This document shows, one piece after another, positions 52,732 through 61,683 of a stretch of DNA of 64,000 nt; the stretch's first letter is position 1, and each line of letters opens with the position of its first letter. The translations under genes and the position numbers were made by a program. Source of the stretch: Prevotella sp. GTDB taxonomy: Bacteria > Bacteroidota > Bacteroidia > Bacteroidales > Bacteroidaceae. The notes under the pieces were generated by a model. The model was not told where the DNA came from. It searched no databases and worked only from the letters and a program-made list of their open reading frames with translations. The DNA is taken from contig JAFZIY010000025.1 in NCBI GenBank assembly GCA_017554105.1, forward strand, positions 1-64,000, written 5' to 3'.

Positions 52732-54717
52732 TTATGAGTTCATGGAAAGGAGGAACTCCTCGTTGTTCCTGGTCTTCTCCATGTGGTCGTGTATGGTGTT
52801 CATGGCTTCCATGGATGTCATGTCGGCGATGTACTTCCTGAGTATCCACATGCGGTCGAGGATGGTCTTGTCCTGCAGCAGGTCGTCGCGGCGCGTGCTT
52901 GATGCTACGAGGTTGACGGCTGGGAAGATGCGCTTGTTGCTCAGTGAGCGGTCGAGTTGCAGTTCCATGTTTCCCGTTCCCTTGAACTCCTCGAAGATGA
53001 CCTCGTCCATCTTGGAGCCGGTGTCGATGAGTGCGGTGGCGATGATGGTGAGTGAGCCTCCTCCCTCGATGTTGCGTGCTGCTCCGAAGAAGCGCTTGGG
53101 CTTCTGCAGGGCGTTGGCGTCGACACCTCCGGTGAGCACCTTGCCGCTGGCGGGTGCCACGGTGTTGTAGGCGCGTGCCAGTCGGGTGATGGAGTCGAGG
53201 AAGATGACTACGTCGTGTCCGCACTCTACCATTCTCTTGGCTTTCTCGAGTACGATGCCGGCGATCTTGACGTGGCGCTCTGCCGGTTCGTCGAAGGTGG
53301 ATGCTATGACCTCGGCGTTCACGGTGCGTGCCATGTCGGTGACCTCCTCTGGTCGCTCGTCGATGAGCAGCATCATGAGGTATGCCTCGGGATGGTTGGC
53401 TGCTATGGCGTTGGCGATGTCCTTCATGAGGATTGTCTTACCTGTCTTTGGCTGTGCCACGATGAGTGCGCGCTGTCCTTTTCCTATTGGTGCGAAGAGG
53501 TCGACGATGCGTGTGCTGAGGTTGGTGGTCTTCGGGTCGCCGCACAGGGTGTACTTCTCGTCGGGGAAGAGTGGTGTGAGGTGTTCGAAGGCGACGCGGT
53601 CGCGCACCTCTGACGGCTCGCGTCCGTTGATCTTGTCGATGCTTGTCAGTGGGAAGTATTTCTCGCCCTCGCGTGGCGGACGCACATTGCACTGCAGCAC
53701 GTCGCCGGTCTTCAGTCCGTAGCGCTTCACCTGAGCCACCGAGACATACACGTCGTCGGGTGAGGAGAGGTAGTTGTAGTCGCTGGAGCGTATGAAGCCG
53801 TAGCCGTCGGGCATTATCTCGAGTACTCCGTTGGCTTTTATGATGTCGGAGAAGTCGTACTCCTCGCCGCTTATTGTCTCATTGGGCATTGCAGCCACCT
53901 GTGGCACTGGTGTCATGACCGGTGTGGTGGGGTTGTCGAACATGTCGAAGACGGGCATAGCCGACTGGTCCTCGATGGGGAGGTCGATGGATATGATGAA
54001 GTCGGTGCCGTCGCCGGGGTCACCTTCCCACACGCTGTCCTCGAGTATCTCGCGTCGTCCTTCCTCGTTCTCGTTGTGTGCGTTTACCTTTGCCTGCAGT
54101 TGCTCTATGAGGTTTGCTGACTCCTCGTCGCTCTCGCCGCCGTTGCCCTCGGCGAATGCCGCCTCAGGGATGAAGTCCTCGCCGCCGTTGTCGGCAGGAG
54201 TCTCCTCAACGTCGGTTGCATTGTTCTCCTCGGCTGCCTTCTGCTGTTCCTGGAGTGCCTTTGCCTCTGCCTCGAGAGCAGCGAGTTCAGCCTTGGACTT
54301 CCTTCCACGTTTCTTGGGAGTCTTCACCGGCTCCTCTGGTGCTGGCTCCTCGGCCACTGGCTCTGCGGGTTTCTCCTCAGGTGCTGGCACTACGGGTTTC
54401 TCTTCCTCGGCAGGTTTTGCTGGAATCTCCTTGAACAGTTGCTGTGGCTCGGCTGCTTTCTGCTTCTTGGTGTCGAAGTTCTCGCCGTCCTTTCCGTTCA
54501 CGGAATAAACCCTGTCGGAGTCTTTCTTCTGTATTCTTGTCCTGCGGCGCTTTGTGCCGAGAGGATTTTTCTCACTCTCCACCACGGCTTGTTTGTCGAG
54601 GATAGCGTATACGAGGCTCTGCTGATCGGCTCCCTCAGGAGTGTCGGCGCCCATTTCTTTTGCGATATTTACCAGTTCGGAAATATCTTTAGATGATAGT
54701 TCGTCTATTGTGTACAT
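52732..54717 (-). CDS. rho: Transcription termination factor Rho with long disordered insert
   Basis: 661 residues from the ATG at 54717 ([15 protein letters not shown]); the frame is open for 20 more codons without support. E. coli Rho has 419. Order: Rho-N (about 1-45), a low-complexity acidic and Lys/Pro/Ala region (about 46-285), the RNA-binding OB domain ([16 protein letters not shown] onward), then the hexameric ATPase with Walker [24 protein letters not shown] and the Q-loop/R-loop region [14 protein letters not shown]. The disordered insert is typical of Bacteroides and its relatives; in B. thetaiotaomicron it is reported to drive Rho condensation. A -7 box lies at 54873-54880, giving a leader of about 150 nt. 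Confidence 0.96.
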   Translation of the reverse strand: MYTIDELSSKDISELVNIAKEMGADTPEGADQQSLVYAILDKQAVVESEKNPLGTKRRRTRIQKKDSDRVYSVNGKDGENFDTKKQKAAEPQQLFKEIPAKPAEEEKPVVPAPEEKPAEPVAEEPAPEEPVKTPKKRGRKSKAELAALEAEAKALQEQQKAAEENNATDVEETPADNGGEDFIPEAAFAEGNGGESDEESANLIEQLQAKVNAHNENEEGRREILEDSVWEGDPGDGTDFIISIDLPIEDQSAMPVFDMFDNPTTPVMTPVPQVAAMPNETISGEEYDFSDIIKANGVLEIMPDGYGFIRSSDYNYLSSPDDVYVSVAQVKRYGLKTGDVLQCNVRPPREGEKYFPLTSIDKINGREPSEVRDRVAFEHLTPLFPDEKYTLCGDPKTTNLSTRIVDLFAPIGKGQRALIVAQPKTGKTILMKDIANAIAANHPEAYLMMLLIDERPEEVTDMARTVNAEVIASTFDEPAERHVKIAGIVLEKAKRMVECGHDVVIFLDSITRLARAYNTVAPASGKVLTGGVDANALQKPKRFFGAARNIEGGGSLTIIATALIDTGSKMDEVIFEEFKGTGNMELQLDRSLSNKRIFPAVNLVASSTRRDDLLQDKTILDRMWILRKYIADMTSMEAMNTIHDHMEKTRNNEEFLLSMNS

Positions 54718-54872
54718 ACTAAAAGTTATATGCAAATTAAAGATTGAGTTACATTCGACATTTTCTCGCCAAGGCATAACCCAAATGAATGGGGTCTGCT
54801 CTTATGGCTTAACGAAAACGTTGATTTTGTGTTTCACGAACGGAAACATGGGGGTGTTTCATAAAATCGGTG

Positions 54873-54880
54873 CAAAGGTA
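54873..54880 (-). promoter_or_regulatory. rho promoter -7 element with long leader
   Basis: TACCTTTG on the minus strand, no clear -33. The predicted 150-nt leader contains a 6-base hairpin (gaaaca with tgtttc, 54846-54863). Bases 54881-54957 hold nothing else that I can name. Confidence 0.5.
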
Positions 54881-54957
54881 CAAACTTTTTTCTTATTTCC
54901 GCAGGAGTTGCGATATTTTGTGATGGGGAGCAGGGGAAATTAAAGAAAATTAACGAA

Positions 54958-55019
54958 TAGGGGATGGGGGTGGGTCATATATCTTGTTCAGACCCCCAAC
55001 CCCCTGACTCAGGGGGCTA
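54958..55019. repeat. G/C-rich dispersed repeat between rho and the ABC-F gene
   Basis: ggggatgggggtgggt at 54960-54975 and, in inverted relation, a 34-base segment at 54986-55019 that is identical to 48821-48854. It ends five bases from the ABC-F stop codon. Confidence 0.85.
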
Positions 55020-55023
55020 AGGG

Positions 55024-56820
55024 CTAAGGAATCTCCGACAGTTCTAGCCAGCGCATGCTCTTCTCGTCGAGTTCTTCCTTGAGTTTTGGCAGTCGTATGC
55101 TTTTGGCGGTGAGTTCCTCCACGCTCAGTTTCCCGCTGCACAGTTCTTCCTCCAGTGTCTGCTGTTCCTTCTCGAGTGCCTCTATCTCGTGTTCCAGTTG
55201 TTCCATCTCGCGTTTCTCCTTGAACGTGAGGCGTCGCTGCCGTGTGCCGTTGCTCTTCTCGGGTGCTGGTGTGGCGGTTTTCTTCTTCGGCGTCTTCTCC
55301 TCGTCCTTGCTTTGCAGGGCGGTCCACTGGCGGTACTGAGTGTAGTTGCCGGGGAAGTCGTTTATCACTCCCTCGCCCTGGAACACGAGGAGGTGGTCCA
55401 CCACCTTGTCCATGAAGTAACGGTCGTGGCTCACCACGATGACGCAGCCGGGGAAGTCCTGCAGGTATTCCTCGAGTATCTGCAGTGTCTGTATGTCGAG
55501 GTCGTTGGTAGGCTCGTCGAGTACGAGGAAGTTAGGGTTGCGCATGAGCACGGTGCAGAGGTACAGTTTGCGCTTCTCGCCTCCGGAAAGTTTATACACG
55601 TAGTTGTGCTGCTGCTCGGGTGTGAAGAGGAAGTGCTGCAGGAACTGCGATGCCGTGAGGTGCCGTCCGCTGCCGAGGTCGATGTACTCTGCTATGTCGC
55701 GCACCACGTCGATTACTTTCTGCTGGTCGTTGAACGTCAGTCCCTCCTGTGAGAAATAGCCGAAGCGCACCGTCTCGCCGATGTCGAACTTCCCGCTGTC
55801 GGGTCGCTCGATGCCCAGTAGCAGTTTTATGAAGGTGCTCTTCCCCGTGCCGTTGTTGCCCACGATGCCCATCTTCTCGTACCGTGCGAAGTTATAGTAG
55901 AAGTCGCGCAGTATGGTTACCTGGTCGCCGAAGGTCTTCGACACATACTGGCACTCGAATATCTTGCTCCCGATATACACGTTGGAGCGTCGCAGCCGCA
56001 TCTGACGTTCCTCGATGCGCTGCTTCGCTATGCGCTCAAGGTCGGCGAAGGCCTCCTCGCGGTAGCGTGCCTTATGACCTCGTGCTTGTGGCTGTCGACG
56101 CATCCACTCCAGTTCTCGTCGGTAGAGGTTGTTTGCCCGTGCTATCTCCGCCCTGCGGTTGTCTATGCGCTCCTGCCGTTTCTCGAGGTAGTAGGCGTAG
56201 TTGCCGCGGTAGGTGTATATGGTCTGGTCGTCGAGTTCCATGATGATGTTGCACACGCGGTCGAGGAAGAAGCGGTCGTGTGTCACCATGAGCAGAGTCT
56301 TGTTGCCGCGGCTGAGGAATCCCTCGAGCCACTCTATCATCTCGAGGTCGAGGTGGTTTGTCGGCTCGTCGAGTATCAGGAGGTCGGGCTCTGTTATCAG
56401 CACGTTGGCGAGTGCCACGCGTTTCTGCTGTCCTCCGCTCAGTTCTCGCATGGGCTGGTCGAGGTCTTTTATCTTCAGTTTCGTGAGTATCTGCTTCGCC
56501 TTGAGTTGTTTCTCCTCGCGCTCGGCGTGGCTGCCGTCCTCGAGTGCTGTGCGGAAGCATGCGCTGAGTACGCTCTCGTCGGGGTCGTAGTGTGGCGACT
56601 GTCGGAGGTATCCCACCCTGAGGTCGCGTCGGAATATGATGTCTCCTCCGTCGTATCCCTCGTCGCCGTTGATGATGGAGAGCAGTGTGCTCTTTCCTGT
56701 TCCGTTCTTGGCTATCAGTCCCACGCGCTGTCCCTCGGCAATGCTCATGTTGAGGTTTTCGAAGAGCAGCAGCTCGCCGAATGACTTTGTGAGGTTCTGA
56801 ATGTCAAGGTATGGCGTCAT
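55024..56820 (-). CDS. ABC-F family ATPase, Uup type
   Basis: 598 residues with two ABC cassettes and no membrane domain. First cassette: Walker [13 protein letters not shown] and signature [15 protein letters not shown] with DEPTNHLD; second: [24 protein letters not shown] and DEPTNDLD. An arm/linker lies between, and a coiled-coil tail (about 525-598), as in Uup, follows the second cassette. ABC-F proteins work at the ribosome or on DNA intermediates rather than in transport. The start codon overlaps the engB stop by four bases, so it is the second gene of an engB transcript. Confidence 0.93.
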   Translation of the reverse strand: MTPYLDIQNLTKSFGELLLFENLNMSIAEGQRVGLIAKNGTGKSTLLSIINGDEGYDGGDIIFRRDLRVGYLRQSPHYDPDESVLSACFRTALEDGSHAEREEKQLKAKQILTKLKIKDLDQPMRELSGGQQKRVALANVLITEPDLLILDEPTNHLDLEMIEWLEGFLSRGNKTLLMVTHDRFFLDRVCNIIMELDDQTIYTYRGNYAYYLEKRQERIDNRRAEIARANNLYRRELEWMRRQPQARGHKARYREEAFADLERIAKQRIEERQMRLRRSNVYIGSKIFECQYVSKTFGDQVTILRDFYYNFARYEKMGIVGNNGTGKSTFIKLLLGIERPDSGKFDIGETVRFGYFSQEGLTFNDQQKVIDVVRDIAEYIDLGSGRHLTASQFLQHFLFTPEQQHNYVYKLSGGEKRKLYLCTVLMRNPNFLVLDEPTNDLDIQTLQILEEYLQDFPGCVIVVSHDRYFMDKVVDHLLVFQGEGVINDFPGNYTQYRQWTALQSKDEEKTPKKKTATPAPEKSNGTRQRRLTFKEKREMEQLEHEIEALEKEQQTLEEELCSGKLSVEELTAKSIRLPKLKEELDEKSMRWLELSEIP

Positions 56821-57425
56821 CCCTCCTGACTGATTTCCTTGTTTATCTGCTCGATGTAGTCGAGTATCTCATCGCGTCCGTATCCTTTCTCGGCACTTGT
56901 GATGAAGTAGGGTGGCAGTATCTCCCAGGTGTCCTCGAGTTTCTCCATGTATGCCTCTGCCGCCTGTTTCATCTTCGTAGGAGCCAGTTTGTCGGCCTTC
57001 GTGAACACCAGTGCGAAGGGTACCTGACTCTTTCCGAGCCAGTCGATGAACTCCCGGTCTATCTGCTGCGGCTCGAGTCGGATGTCTATAAGAATGAAGA
57101 CATTGGTGAGTTGTCTGCGCTGCAGCATGTACGACGATATCATCTGTTGCAGTTTGTCGCGCTGTGTCTTTGAGCGCTTGGCATAGCCGTAGCCGGGGAG
57201 GTCGACGAGGTACCACTCGTTGTTGATGATGAAGTGGTTGATGAGCAGTGTCTTTCCCGGTGTTGCCGAAGTCTTTGCAAGTCCCTTGTGGTTGCAGAGC
57301 ATGTTTATGAGGCTCGATTTCCCCACGTTGCTGCGTCCTATGAAGGCGTACTCGGGCTTGGTGTCCTTGGGGCACTGGCTCACTGTGGCGCTGCTTACGC
57401 TGAATTCTGATTTCGTTATTTTCAT
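56817..57425 (-). CDS. engB: Ribosome biogenesis GTPase EngB (YihA/YsxC)
   Basis: 202 residues from the ATG at 57425, chosen because GGAGAAG sits just upstream and a -7 box at 57444 excludes the longer frame. G1 is [10 protein letters not shown]3 is DLPGYG, G4 is TKAD and G5 is SAEKGYG. EngB aids late assembly of the 50S subunit. It is the first gene of an engB/ABC-F pair with a 4-base overlap. One of the few genes in the window with a visible Shine-Dalgarno site. Confidence 0.96.
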   Translation of the reverse strand: MKITKSEFSVSSATVSQCPKDTKPEYAFIGRSNVGKSSLINMLCNHKGLAKTSATPGKTLLINHFIINNEWYLVDLPGYGYAKRSKTQRDKLQQMISSYMLQRRQLTNVFILIDIRLEPQQIDREFIDWLGKSQVPFALVFTKADKLAPTKMKQAAEAYMEKLEDTWEILPPYFITSAEKGYGRDEILDYIEQINKEISQEG

Positions 57426-57443
57426 ATCTTCTCCTTTTTTCTG

Positions 57444-57451
57444 CAAAGGTA
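57444..57451 (-). promoter_or_regulatory. engB promoter -7 element
   Basis: TACCTTTG on the minus strand, 18 bases before the engB ATG. Confidence 0.6.
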
Positions 57452-57494
57452 CGAATTATTTGCAATTATGGGTTATGAAATAGGGATAAATTTC

Positions 57495-57526
57495 GTAACT
57501 CTACGGTTTAAAAACCGTGAAGTTAC
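57495..57526. promoter_or_regulatory. Dyad symmetry between engB and recR
   Basis: gtaactctacggttt (57495-57509) and aaaccgtgaagttac (57512-57526) form an inverted repeat with two mismatches and a two-base centre. It lies between the divergent promoters, where an operator could sit. It could also be a simple hairpin; no regulator is known from context. Confidence 0.45.
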
Positions 57527-57556
57527 TTCGTCTCGGCAATAAAAACAAACATTTGT

Positions 57557-57587
57557 TTTGTATTGCCCTCGACTTTTCGTAACTTTG
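57557..57587 (+). promoter_or_regulatory. recR promoter
   Basis: TTTG at 57557-57560, 19 bases, TAACTTTG at 57580-57587; the ATG is 19 bases further on. Confidence 0.7.
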
Positions 57588-57606
57588 CAGGCGAAAAAAA
57601 GACAAG

Positions 57607-58221
57607 ATGACCCAACAATACCCCTCTTTGCTCCTTGAGAAGGCAGTCGGCGAAGTGTCAAAGCTTCCGGGAATAGGCAGGAAAACGGCCCTGAGGCTCG
57701 TGCTACACCTGCTGAGACAGGAGGATGGTACCGTTGACGAGCTGACCACCGCGCTGAGCAGGCTGAAGCATGAGGTGCAGCACTGCAAGGTGTGCCATAA
57801 CATCAGCGACAGCGAGGTGTGTCCCATCTGCTCTGACAGTCGCCGCGACAGCACCACCATCTGCGTGGTGGAGAACATACAGGACGTCATGGCGATAGAG
57901 AACACGCAGCAGTATCACGGACTATACCATGTGCTGGGAGGCATAATATCGCCCATCGACGGCATAGGACCCAGTGACATCGAGGTGGAGTCGCTGGTGA
58001 GGCGCGTGGCAGAGGGTGGGGTGGCCGAGGTCATCATGGCACTCAGCAGCACTATGGAGGGTGACACCACGGCGTTCTATATCTTCCGTAAACTGGAAGG
58101 ATATAACATAAGGCAGAGCGTCATAGCACGGGGCATCAGCGTGGGCAACGAGCTGGAATACACCGACGAGGTAACACTCGGACGGAGCATCGTGAACAGG
58201 GTGCCATACGAGAAGTCGTAG
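57607..58221 (+). CDS. recR: Recombination mediator RecR
   Basis: 204 residues. Helix-hairpin-helix [17 protein letters not shown] (about 19-35), a four-Cys zinc finger [16 protein letters not shown], and a Toprim domain ([12 protein letters not shown], then [16 protein letters not shown]). RecR loads RecA with RecO at gaps. It leads a run with a small membrane protein, a GT2 and a GNAT. Confidence 0.97.
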   Translation: MTQQYPSLLLEKAVGEVSKLPGIGRKTALRLVLHLLRQEDGTVDELTTALSRLKHEVQHCKVCHNISDSEVCPICSDSRRDSTTICVVENIQDVMAIENTQQYHGLYHVLGGIISPIDGIGPSDIEVESLVRRVAEGGVAEVIMALSSTMEGDTTAFYIFRKLEGYNIRQSVIARGISVGNELEYTDEVTLGRSIVNRVPYEKS

Positions 58222-58268
58222 AGGGAGACAGCGGGCCACGGTCCTCACTCCCCGCAAGCAATGAGAAT

Positions 58269-58676
58269 ATGATAGCAAGACTGAAGATACTATTCTGGTC
58301 GGCTGTGGCAGTATCGCTGATCATGGTGCTGCTCTTCGAGACCGACATATTGTTGGCAGGCGCGCTTGCCGATGACGTGAGCGGACAGTTCGTGGTGGTT
58401 ACCATCACCGAGCTGCTCACCATCTGTGCCATACCCCTCGCCGTGCGACTGTTCCGCTTCAGGAAGATACGCAGCGAGATACGCGACGGCCACTACGCCA
58501 AGTGGGCTTTCCTGCGACTCTCGATACTCGCGCTGCTGCTCGTTTGCAACACCTTATTATATTATGTCTATATGAACGTGGCATTCGGTTACATGGCCAT
58601 CATAGTGCTCATCTCTATGGTCTTCGTATATCCCACGGAGTCGCGAATGAAAAGTGAAACAGCAACAGAAGAATGA
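58269..58676 (+). CDS. Small four-helix membrane protein
   Basis: 135 residues with four hydrophobic segments (about 9-30, 39-60, 77-95 and 100-122). I do not recognise a named family. It starts 47 bases after recR and overlaps the GT2 gene by four bases (ATGA), so it is co-translated with it and may assist that enzyme at the membrane (inference). Confidence 0.78.
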   Translation: MIARLKILFWSAVAVSLIMVLLFETDILLAGALADDVSGQFVVVTITELLTICAIPLAVRLFRFRKIRSEIRDGHYAKWAFLRLSILALLLVCNTLLYYVYMNVAFGYMAIIVLISMVFVYPTESRMKSETATEE

Positions 58677-59869
58677 AACTCACGGTAATCATCGTAAGCT
58701 ATAATGTAAGACATTACGTGGAGCAGTGTCTCAACAGTCTCTCCCGTGCCCTCAGCGGCATAGAGGCGGAGATATATGTCGTGGACAACCACTCCAAGGA
58801 CAACACCGTGGAGAAGCTGACACGTTACTTTCCCGACATCAATATCGTGGCGAGTAACCATAACCTGGGATTCTCGCGTGCCAACAACATTGCCATAAAG
58901 CAGTCGGAGGGCGAATATGTGCTGCTGCTGAACCCCGACACCTTCGTGGGCGAGAACGTCATATCAGAGTGCCTTGCGTTCATGGAGGAGCATCCCGATG
59001 CCGGAGCACTCGGCGTGCGCATGATAGACAGCAACGGCAAGGCGTCGCCGGAGAGCAGGCGTGGTCTGCCCACTCCAATGACGTCATTCTACAAGATGAT
59101 AGGACTGTGCAAGCGCTATCCCAAGAACAGGCGCTTCGGAAAGTACTACATGGGTTACCTGCCGTGGGACAAGGCGGTGGAGATAGAGGTGGTCAGCGGT
59201 GCCTTCTGCCTCGTGCGCCGTGCTGCGCTCGAGAAGGTGGGACTGCTCGACGAGGACTTCTTCATGTACGGTGAGGACATCGACCTCAGCTACCGTCTGC
59301 TGAAGGCAGGGATGCACAACTGGTACTATCCCGCCAGCATACTGCACTACAAGGGCGAGAGCACGCAGAAGAGTAGTTTCCGCTATGTACACGTCTTCTA
59401 CGAGGCGATGTTTATATTCTTCCGCAAGCACTACGGCAGCATGTCAATACTCCTCAGCGTGCCTATAAGGCTGGCGATACTCTTCAAGGCCACTGTGGCT
59501 GCTTCGGCACTCGCATGGGGACGACTGCGCAAGATGCTCGGTTTCTACTACAAGTCACGCGACCGCTATCCCGACTATGTGTTCATAGGCAGGGAGTGCG
59601 CCATAAAGAACTGCCGCCGCATATCACGGAAACTGGGTCTCAATGCACGGTTCTTCACCGCCGACAGCAGTACCAATCCCGAGGGACACAACGCTATTCG
59701 CGACGTGTGCGAGATAACCACTCCCACATATGTCGTGTATGACATCGATGCCTACACCTACGAGGAGATACTGGACATCTTCAGTGCCAATCCTCAGAAG
59801 TACCTCAGCATCGGAACATTCGACATGAGGAACAACAAGATAATAACCAAGGACGAGGTACTGGCATGA
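58673..59869 (+). CDS. GT2 family glycosyltransferase with C-terminal extension
   Basis: 398 residues. The GT-A domain occupies about 1-230, with KLTVIIVSYNVRHYVEQCL, the DNHSKDNT loop and FMYGEDIDLSYRLLKAG, close to the rhamnosyl and O-antigen GT2 group. A membrane-associated stretch follows (about 255-285). The last hundred residues (from about 300) form an extra soluble domain starting YPDYVFIGRECAIKN, which includes VYDIDAYTYEEILDIF. Cell-envelope glycan synthesis at the inner membrane is likely; acceptor unknown. It overlaps its neighbours by four bases on each side. Confidence 0.9.
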   Translation: MKLTVIIVSYNVRHYVEQCLNSLSRALSGIEAEIYVVDNHSKDNTVEKLTRYFPDINIVASNHNLGFSRANNIAIKQSEGEYVLLLNPDTFVGENVISECLAFMEEHPDAGALGVRMIDSNGKASPESRRGLPTPMTSFYKMIGLCKRYPKNRRFGKYYMGYLPWDKAVEIEVVSGAFCLVRRAALEKVGLLDEDFFMYGEDIDLSYRLLKAGMHNWYYPASILHYKGESTQKSSFRYVHVFYEAMFIFFRKHYGSMSILLSVPIRLAILFKATVAASALAWGRLRKMLGFYYKSRDRYPDYVFIGRECAIKNCRRISRKLGLNARFFTADSSTNPEGHNAIRDVCEITTPTYVVYDIDAYTYEEILDIFSANPQKYLSIGTFDMRNNKIITKDEVLA

Positions 59870-60381
59870 CACAGAAGAGCATCACGCTGAGAGCAATGGA
59901 GCCCGAGGACCTTGATGAGCTCTATGAGATAGAGAACGACCGCGGACTATGGGATGTGGGAACGACCAACGTGCCTTATTCCCGATATGCCCTCCACCAG
60001 TACATCGCATCCACGAACAATGATATCTTTGCCGACCGTCAGCTGCGCCTCATCATACAGACGGAGGACGGCAGACTGGCAGGTATCATCGACCTCTACA
60101 ACTACGAGCCGCTTCACAACCGTGCTGAGGTGGGCGTCGTGATAAAGGCGGAATACCGCAATCAGGGAATGGCAAAGGCAGCGCTGGATGAGCTTCACCG
60201 CTATGCCGCCGACGTGCTCGACATCTACCAGCTATATGCTGTGGTGGCGGCAACCAATGACCACTCGCTGCATCTTTTCAAGTCACAGGGATACGAGGCC
60301 ACCGCAACACTCAGGCATTGGCTGCATGAAAAGGGCGGATATCAGGATGCCGTATTGTTACAAAAAAAAATAAAAAAATAG
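59866..60381 (+). CDS. GNAT N-acetyltransferase (SpeG-like)
   Basis: 171 residues. The acetyl-CoA loop is AEYRNQGMAKAALDEL, and the overall pattern from ITLRAMEPEDLDELYEIEND onward resembles the spermidine/ribosomal-protein acetyltransferase branch of GNAT. It overlaps the GT2 stop by four bases and is the last gene of the recR run; the tRNA promoter begins ten bases after its stop. Substrate not predictable. Confidence 0.9.
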   Translation: MTQKSITLRAMEPEDLDELYEIENDRGLWDVGTTNVPYSRYALHQYIASTNNDIFADRQLRLIIQTEDGRLAGIIDLYNYEPLHNRAEVGVVIKAEYRNQGMAKAALDELHRYAADVLDIYQLYAVVAATNDHSLHLFKSQGYEATATLRHWLHEKGGYQDAVLLQKKIKK

Positions 60382-60390
60382 CGTGATTGT

Positions 60391-60422
60391 TTTGGTAGAT
60401 ACAAAAAAAAACTCTACCTTTG
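60391..60422 (+). promoter_or_regulatory. tRNA-Asp operon promoter
   Basis: TTTG at 60391-60394, 20 bases, TACCTTTG at 60415-60422; the first tRNA begins 30 bases downstream. Textbook match to the Bacteroidetes consensus. Confidence 0.8.
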
Positions 60423-60451
60423 CACCCGCAATCAGAAGAGGGCATACGCTT

Positions 60452-60526
60452 GGTGCGTTAGTTCAGCCTGGTTAGAATGCCTGCCTGTCACGCAGGAGGT
60501 CACGGGTTCGAGTCCCGTACGCACCG
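60452..60526 (+). tRNA. tRNA-Asp (GTC), copy 1
   Basis: 75 bases. Acceptor ggtgcgt pairs with acgcacc; the anticodon arm cctgcctgtcacgcagg gives anticodon GTC; the T-arm contains ggttcgagtcc. The discriminator is G. The following bases happen to read cca, whereas copy 2 is followed by caa, so the CCA end is probably added after transcription. Confidence 0.97.
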
Positions 60527-60560
60527 CCACGATTCCCTCATCACTTGCAACCCTAACGCT

Positions 60561-60635
60561 GGTGCGTTAGTTCAGCCTGGTTAGAATGCCTGCCTGTCAC
60601 GCAGGAGGTCACGGGTTCGAGTCCCGTACGCACCG
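60561..60635 (+). tRNA. tRNA-Asp (GTC), copy 2
   Basis: 75 bases identical to copy 1, 34 bases downstream, co-transcribed from the same promoter and followed directly by a terminator. Confidence 0.97.
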
Positions 60636-60636
60636 C

Positions 60637-60665
60637 AAAAGCCATCCTTCGGGGTGGCTTTCTTG
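60637..60665 (+). terminator. Terminator of the tRNA-Asp pair
   Basis: gccatcc (60641-60647), ttcg loop, gggtggc (60652-60658), one T-G pair, then T-rich; A-run on the 5' side. Confidence 0.85.
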
Positions 60666-60708
60666 TTATGCGTATGGTTCTCTCACCTTGTGACCTCGTC
60701 GGTCAGGG

Positions 60709-60738
60709 TTCTTTCAGTCGCTTCGCTTTATGAAAGCG
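60709..60738. repeat. 30-base hairpin repeat, copy 2
   Basis: One base different from 51890-51919. It continues into gcggcagagccgagcg (60736-60751), nearly the same as 48737-48752, and then joins a tRNA-Asp 3' end. Confidence 0.8.
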
Positions 60739-60751
60739 GCAGAGCCGAGCG

Positions 60752-60770
60752 CGAGTCCCGTACGCACCGC
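60752..60770 (+). pseudogene. tRNA-Asp 3' remnant
   Basis: Nineteen bases (cgagtcccgtacgcaccgc) identical to the 3' end of the two tRNA-Asp genes, followed by its own tetraloop terminator. The 5' part is replaced by the dispersed hairpin repeat. It looks like a third tRNA-Asp copy that lost everything upstream of the T-arm. Confidence 0.8.
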
Positions 60771-60800
60771 ATAGGAAGTCTTCGGACTTCCTATTTTTTT
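60771..60800 (+). terminator. Tetraloop terminator after the tRNA remnant
   Basis: Perfect 10-base stem ataggaagtc / gacttcctat with ttcg loop and seven T in all. No live tRNA precedes it, but it may still stop read-through toward the convergent gene ending at 60817. Confidence 0.85.
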
Positions 60801-60816
60801 GTTACCTCCTTTCCTT

Positions 60817-61683
60817 TCAGTCGCAAAGTCTTAGCACCCTCACTCCGAGTGCCGTTTTCCTTCCTATGAGATATTTCCTCAGTGTTGCAGGCTCCTCTAT
60901 CACCTTATGGTGAATGGACGAGGCATCTATCAGGTGAAGACCGTCCCAGCGCCACACGGCAAATCCCAGGTGCGAGATCTCGAGTCCGCTCTTGCTTGTC
61001 ACTATGGCTATCACGTCACCGTCGTGCACCACCTTGCGCAGCCTCCATGTGTTGCGAATGTTGGCGTTGGGCAGGTAGCGGTGCTTCTTGCCGTTGATGT
61101 GCTGTTCCATGAGCGCAATCTTCTTTATCATTGCCGTGTCGCCTGCAAGCATTTTGTATTTGTCGCTGTAGGTGGTCATGTACGTTGCCTTCACCGTCTG
61201 GGTGGCATTGAACAGCGTCTCGTCGGAAATCTCCTCCACGATGCCCATCTCGGTGTTGTCCTCTATCCACATCGTGAAATAGTGCAGGCGCGAGGCATAG
61301 TCTTCCAGCACGCCGTGACGGTATCTTATCTTCTTGAGGTTGTCGCAATAGTCGGCGAAGGACACCTTGCCCTCGCTGGACGTGAGCGCCAGTGCCAGCA
61401 CCGTCTCGACGTAGGTGGTGCAGTCGAGTTCACGAAGGTTCACCACCAGCTGTTCCTTGCTGTTCACCTCCAGGGTGTGCGCGACGTAGGGAATACCCAT
61501 GAACTTACGCGCGAAGAACAGCACCCTGTTGGCATCTGCCGACAGCGACTTCGCCTCGGTGAGCAGTTCCACCACCTTCACGCTGTCCTCCTTGGTATAT
61601 GTGACGCGTGTTGCGGCATCAGCCTCCGACGAGGCCCACACCAGACAGAAAAGAACAATAACAAAATACCTAACCATTCTCAT
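60817..61683 (-). CDS. Exported DUF1460 protein (NlpC/P60-like amidase family)
   Basis: 288 residues with a signal peptide ending near SSEADA. The DUF1460 core runs from FFARKFMGIPYVAHTLE, through the likely catalytic Cys in RELDCTTYVETVLAL, to the His of ISHLGFAVWRW. The family has an NlpC/P60-type papain fold and is regarded as N-acetylmuramoyl-L-alanine amidase-like, acting on cell-wall fragments in the periplasm. The start overlaps the DUF4421 gene by 14 bases, so the two are translated together. Confidence 0.88.
   Translation of the reverse strand: MRMVRYFVIVLFCLVWASSEADAATRVTYTKEDSVKVVELLTEAKSLSADANRVLFFARKFMGIPYVAHTLEVNSKEQLVVNLRELDCTTYVETVLALALTSSEGKVSFADYCDNLKKIRYRHGVLEDYASRLHYFTMWIEDNTEMGIVEEISDETLFNATQTVKATYMTTYSDKYKMLAGDTAMIKKIALMEQHINGKKHRYLPNANIRNTWRLRKVVHDGDVIAIVTSKSGLEISHLGFAVWRWDGLHLIDASSIHHKVIEEPATLRKYLIGRKTALGVRVLRLCD

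Noticed and set aside
57503-57518. Intrinsic terminator between engB and recR
   Set aside because: The palindrome has no T-run on either strand, and the genes diverge.
60527-60529. Encoded CCA end of tRNA-Asp copy 1
   Set aside because: Copy 2 is followed by caa, so the match is probably chance.
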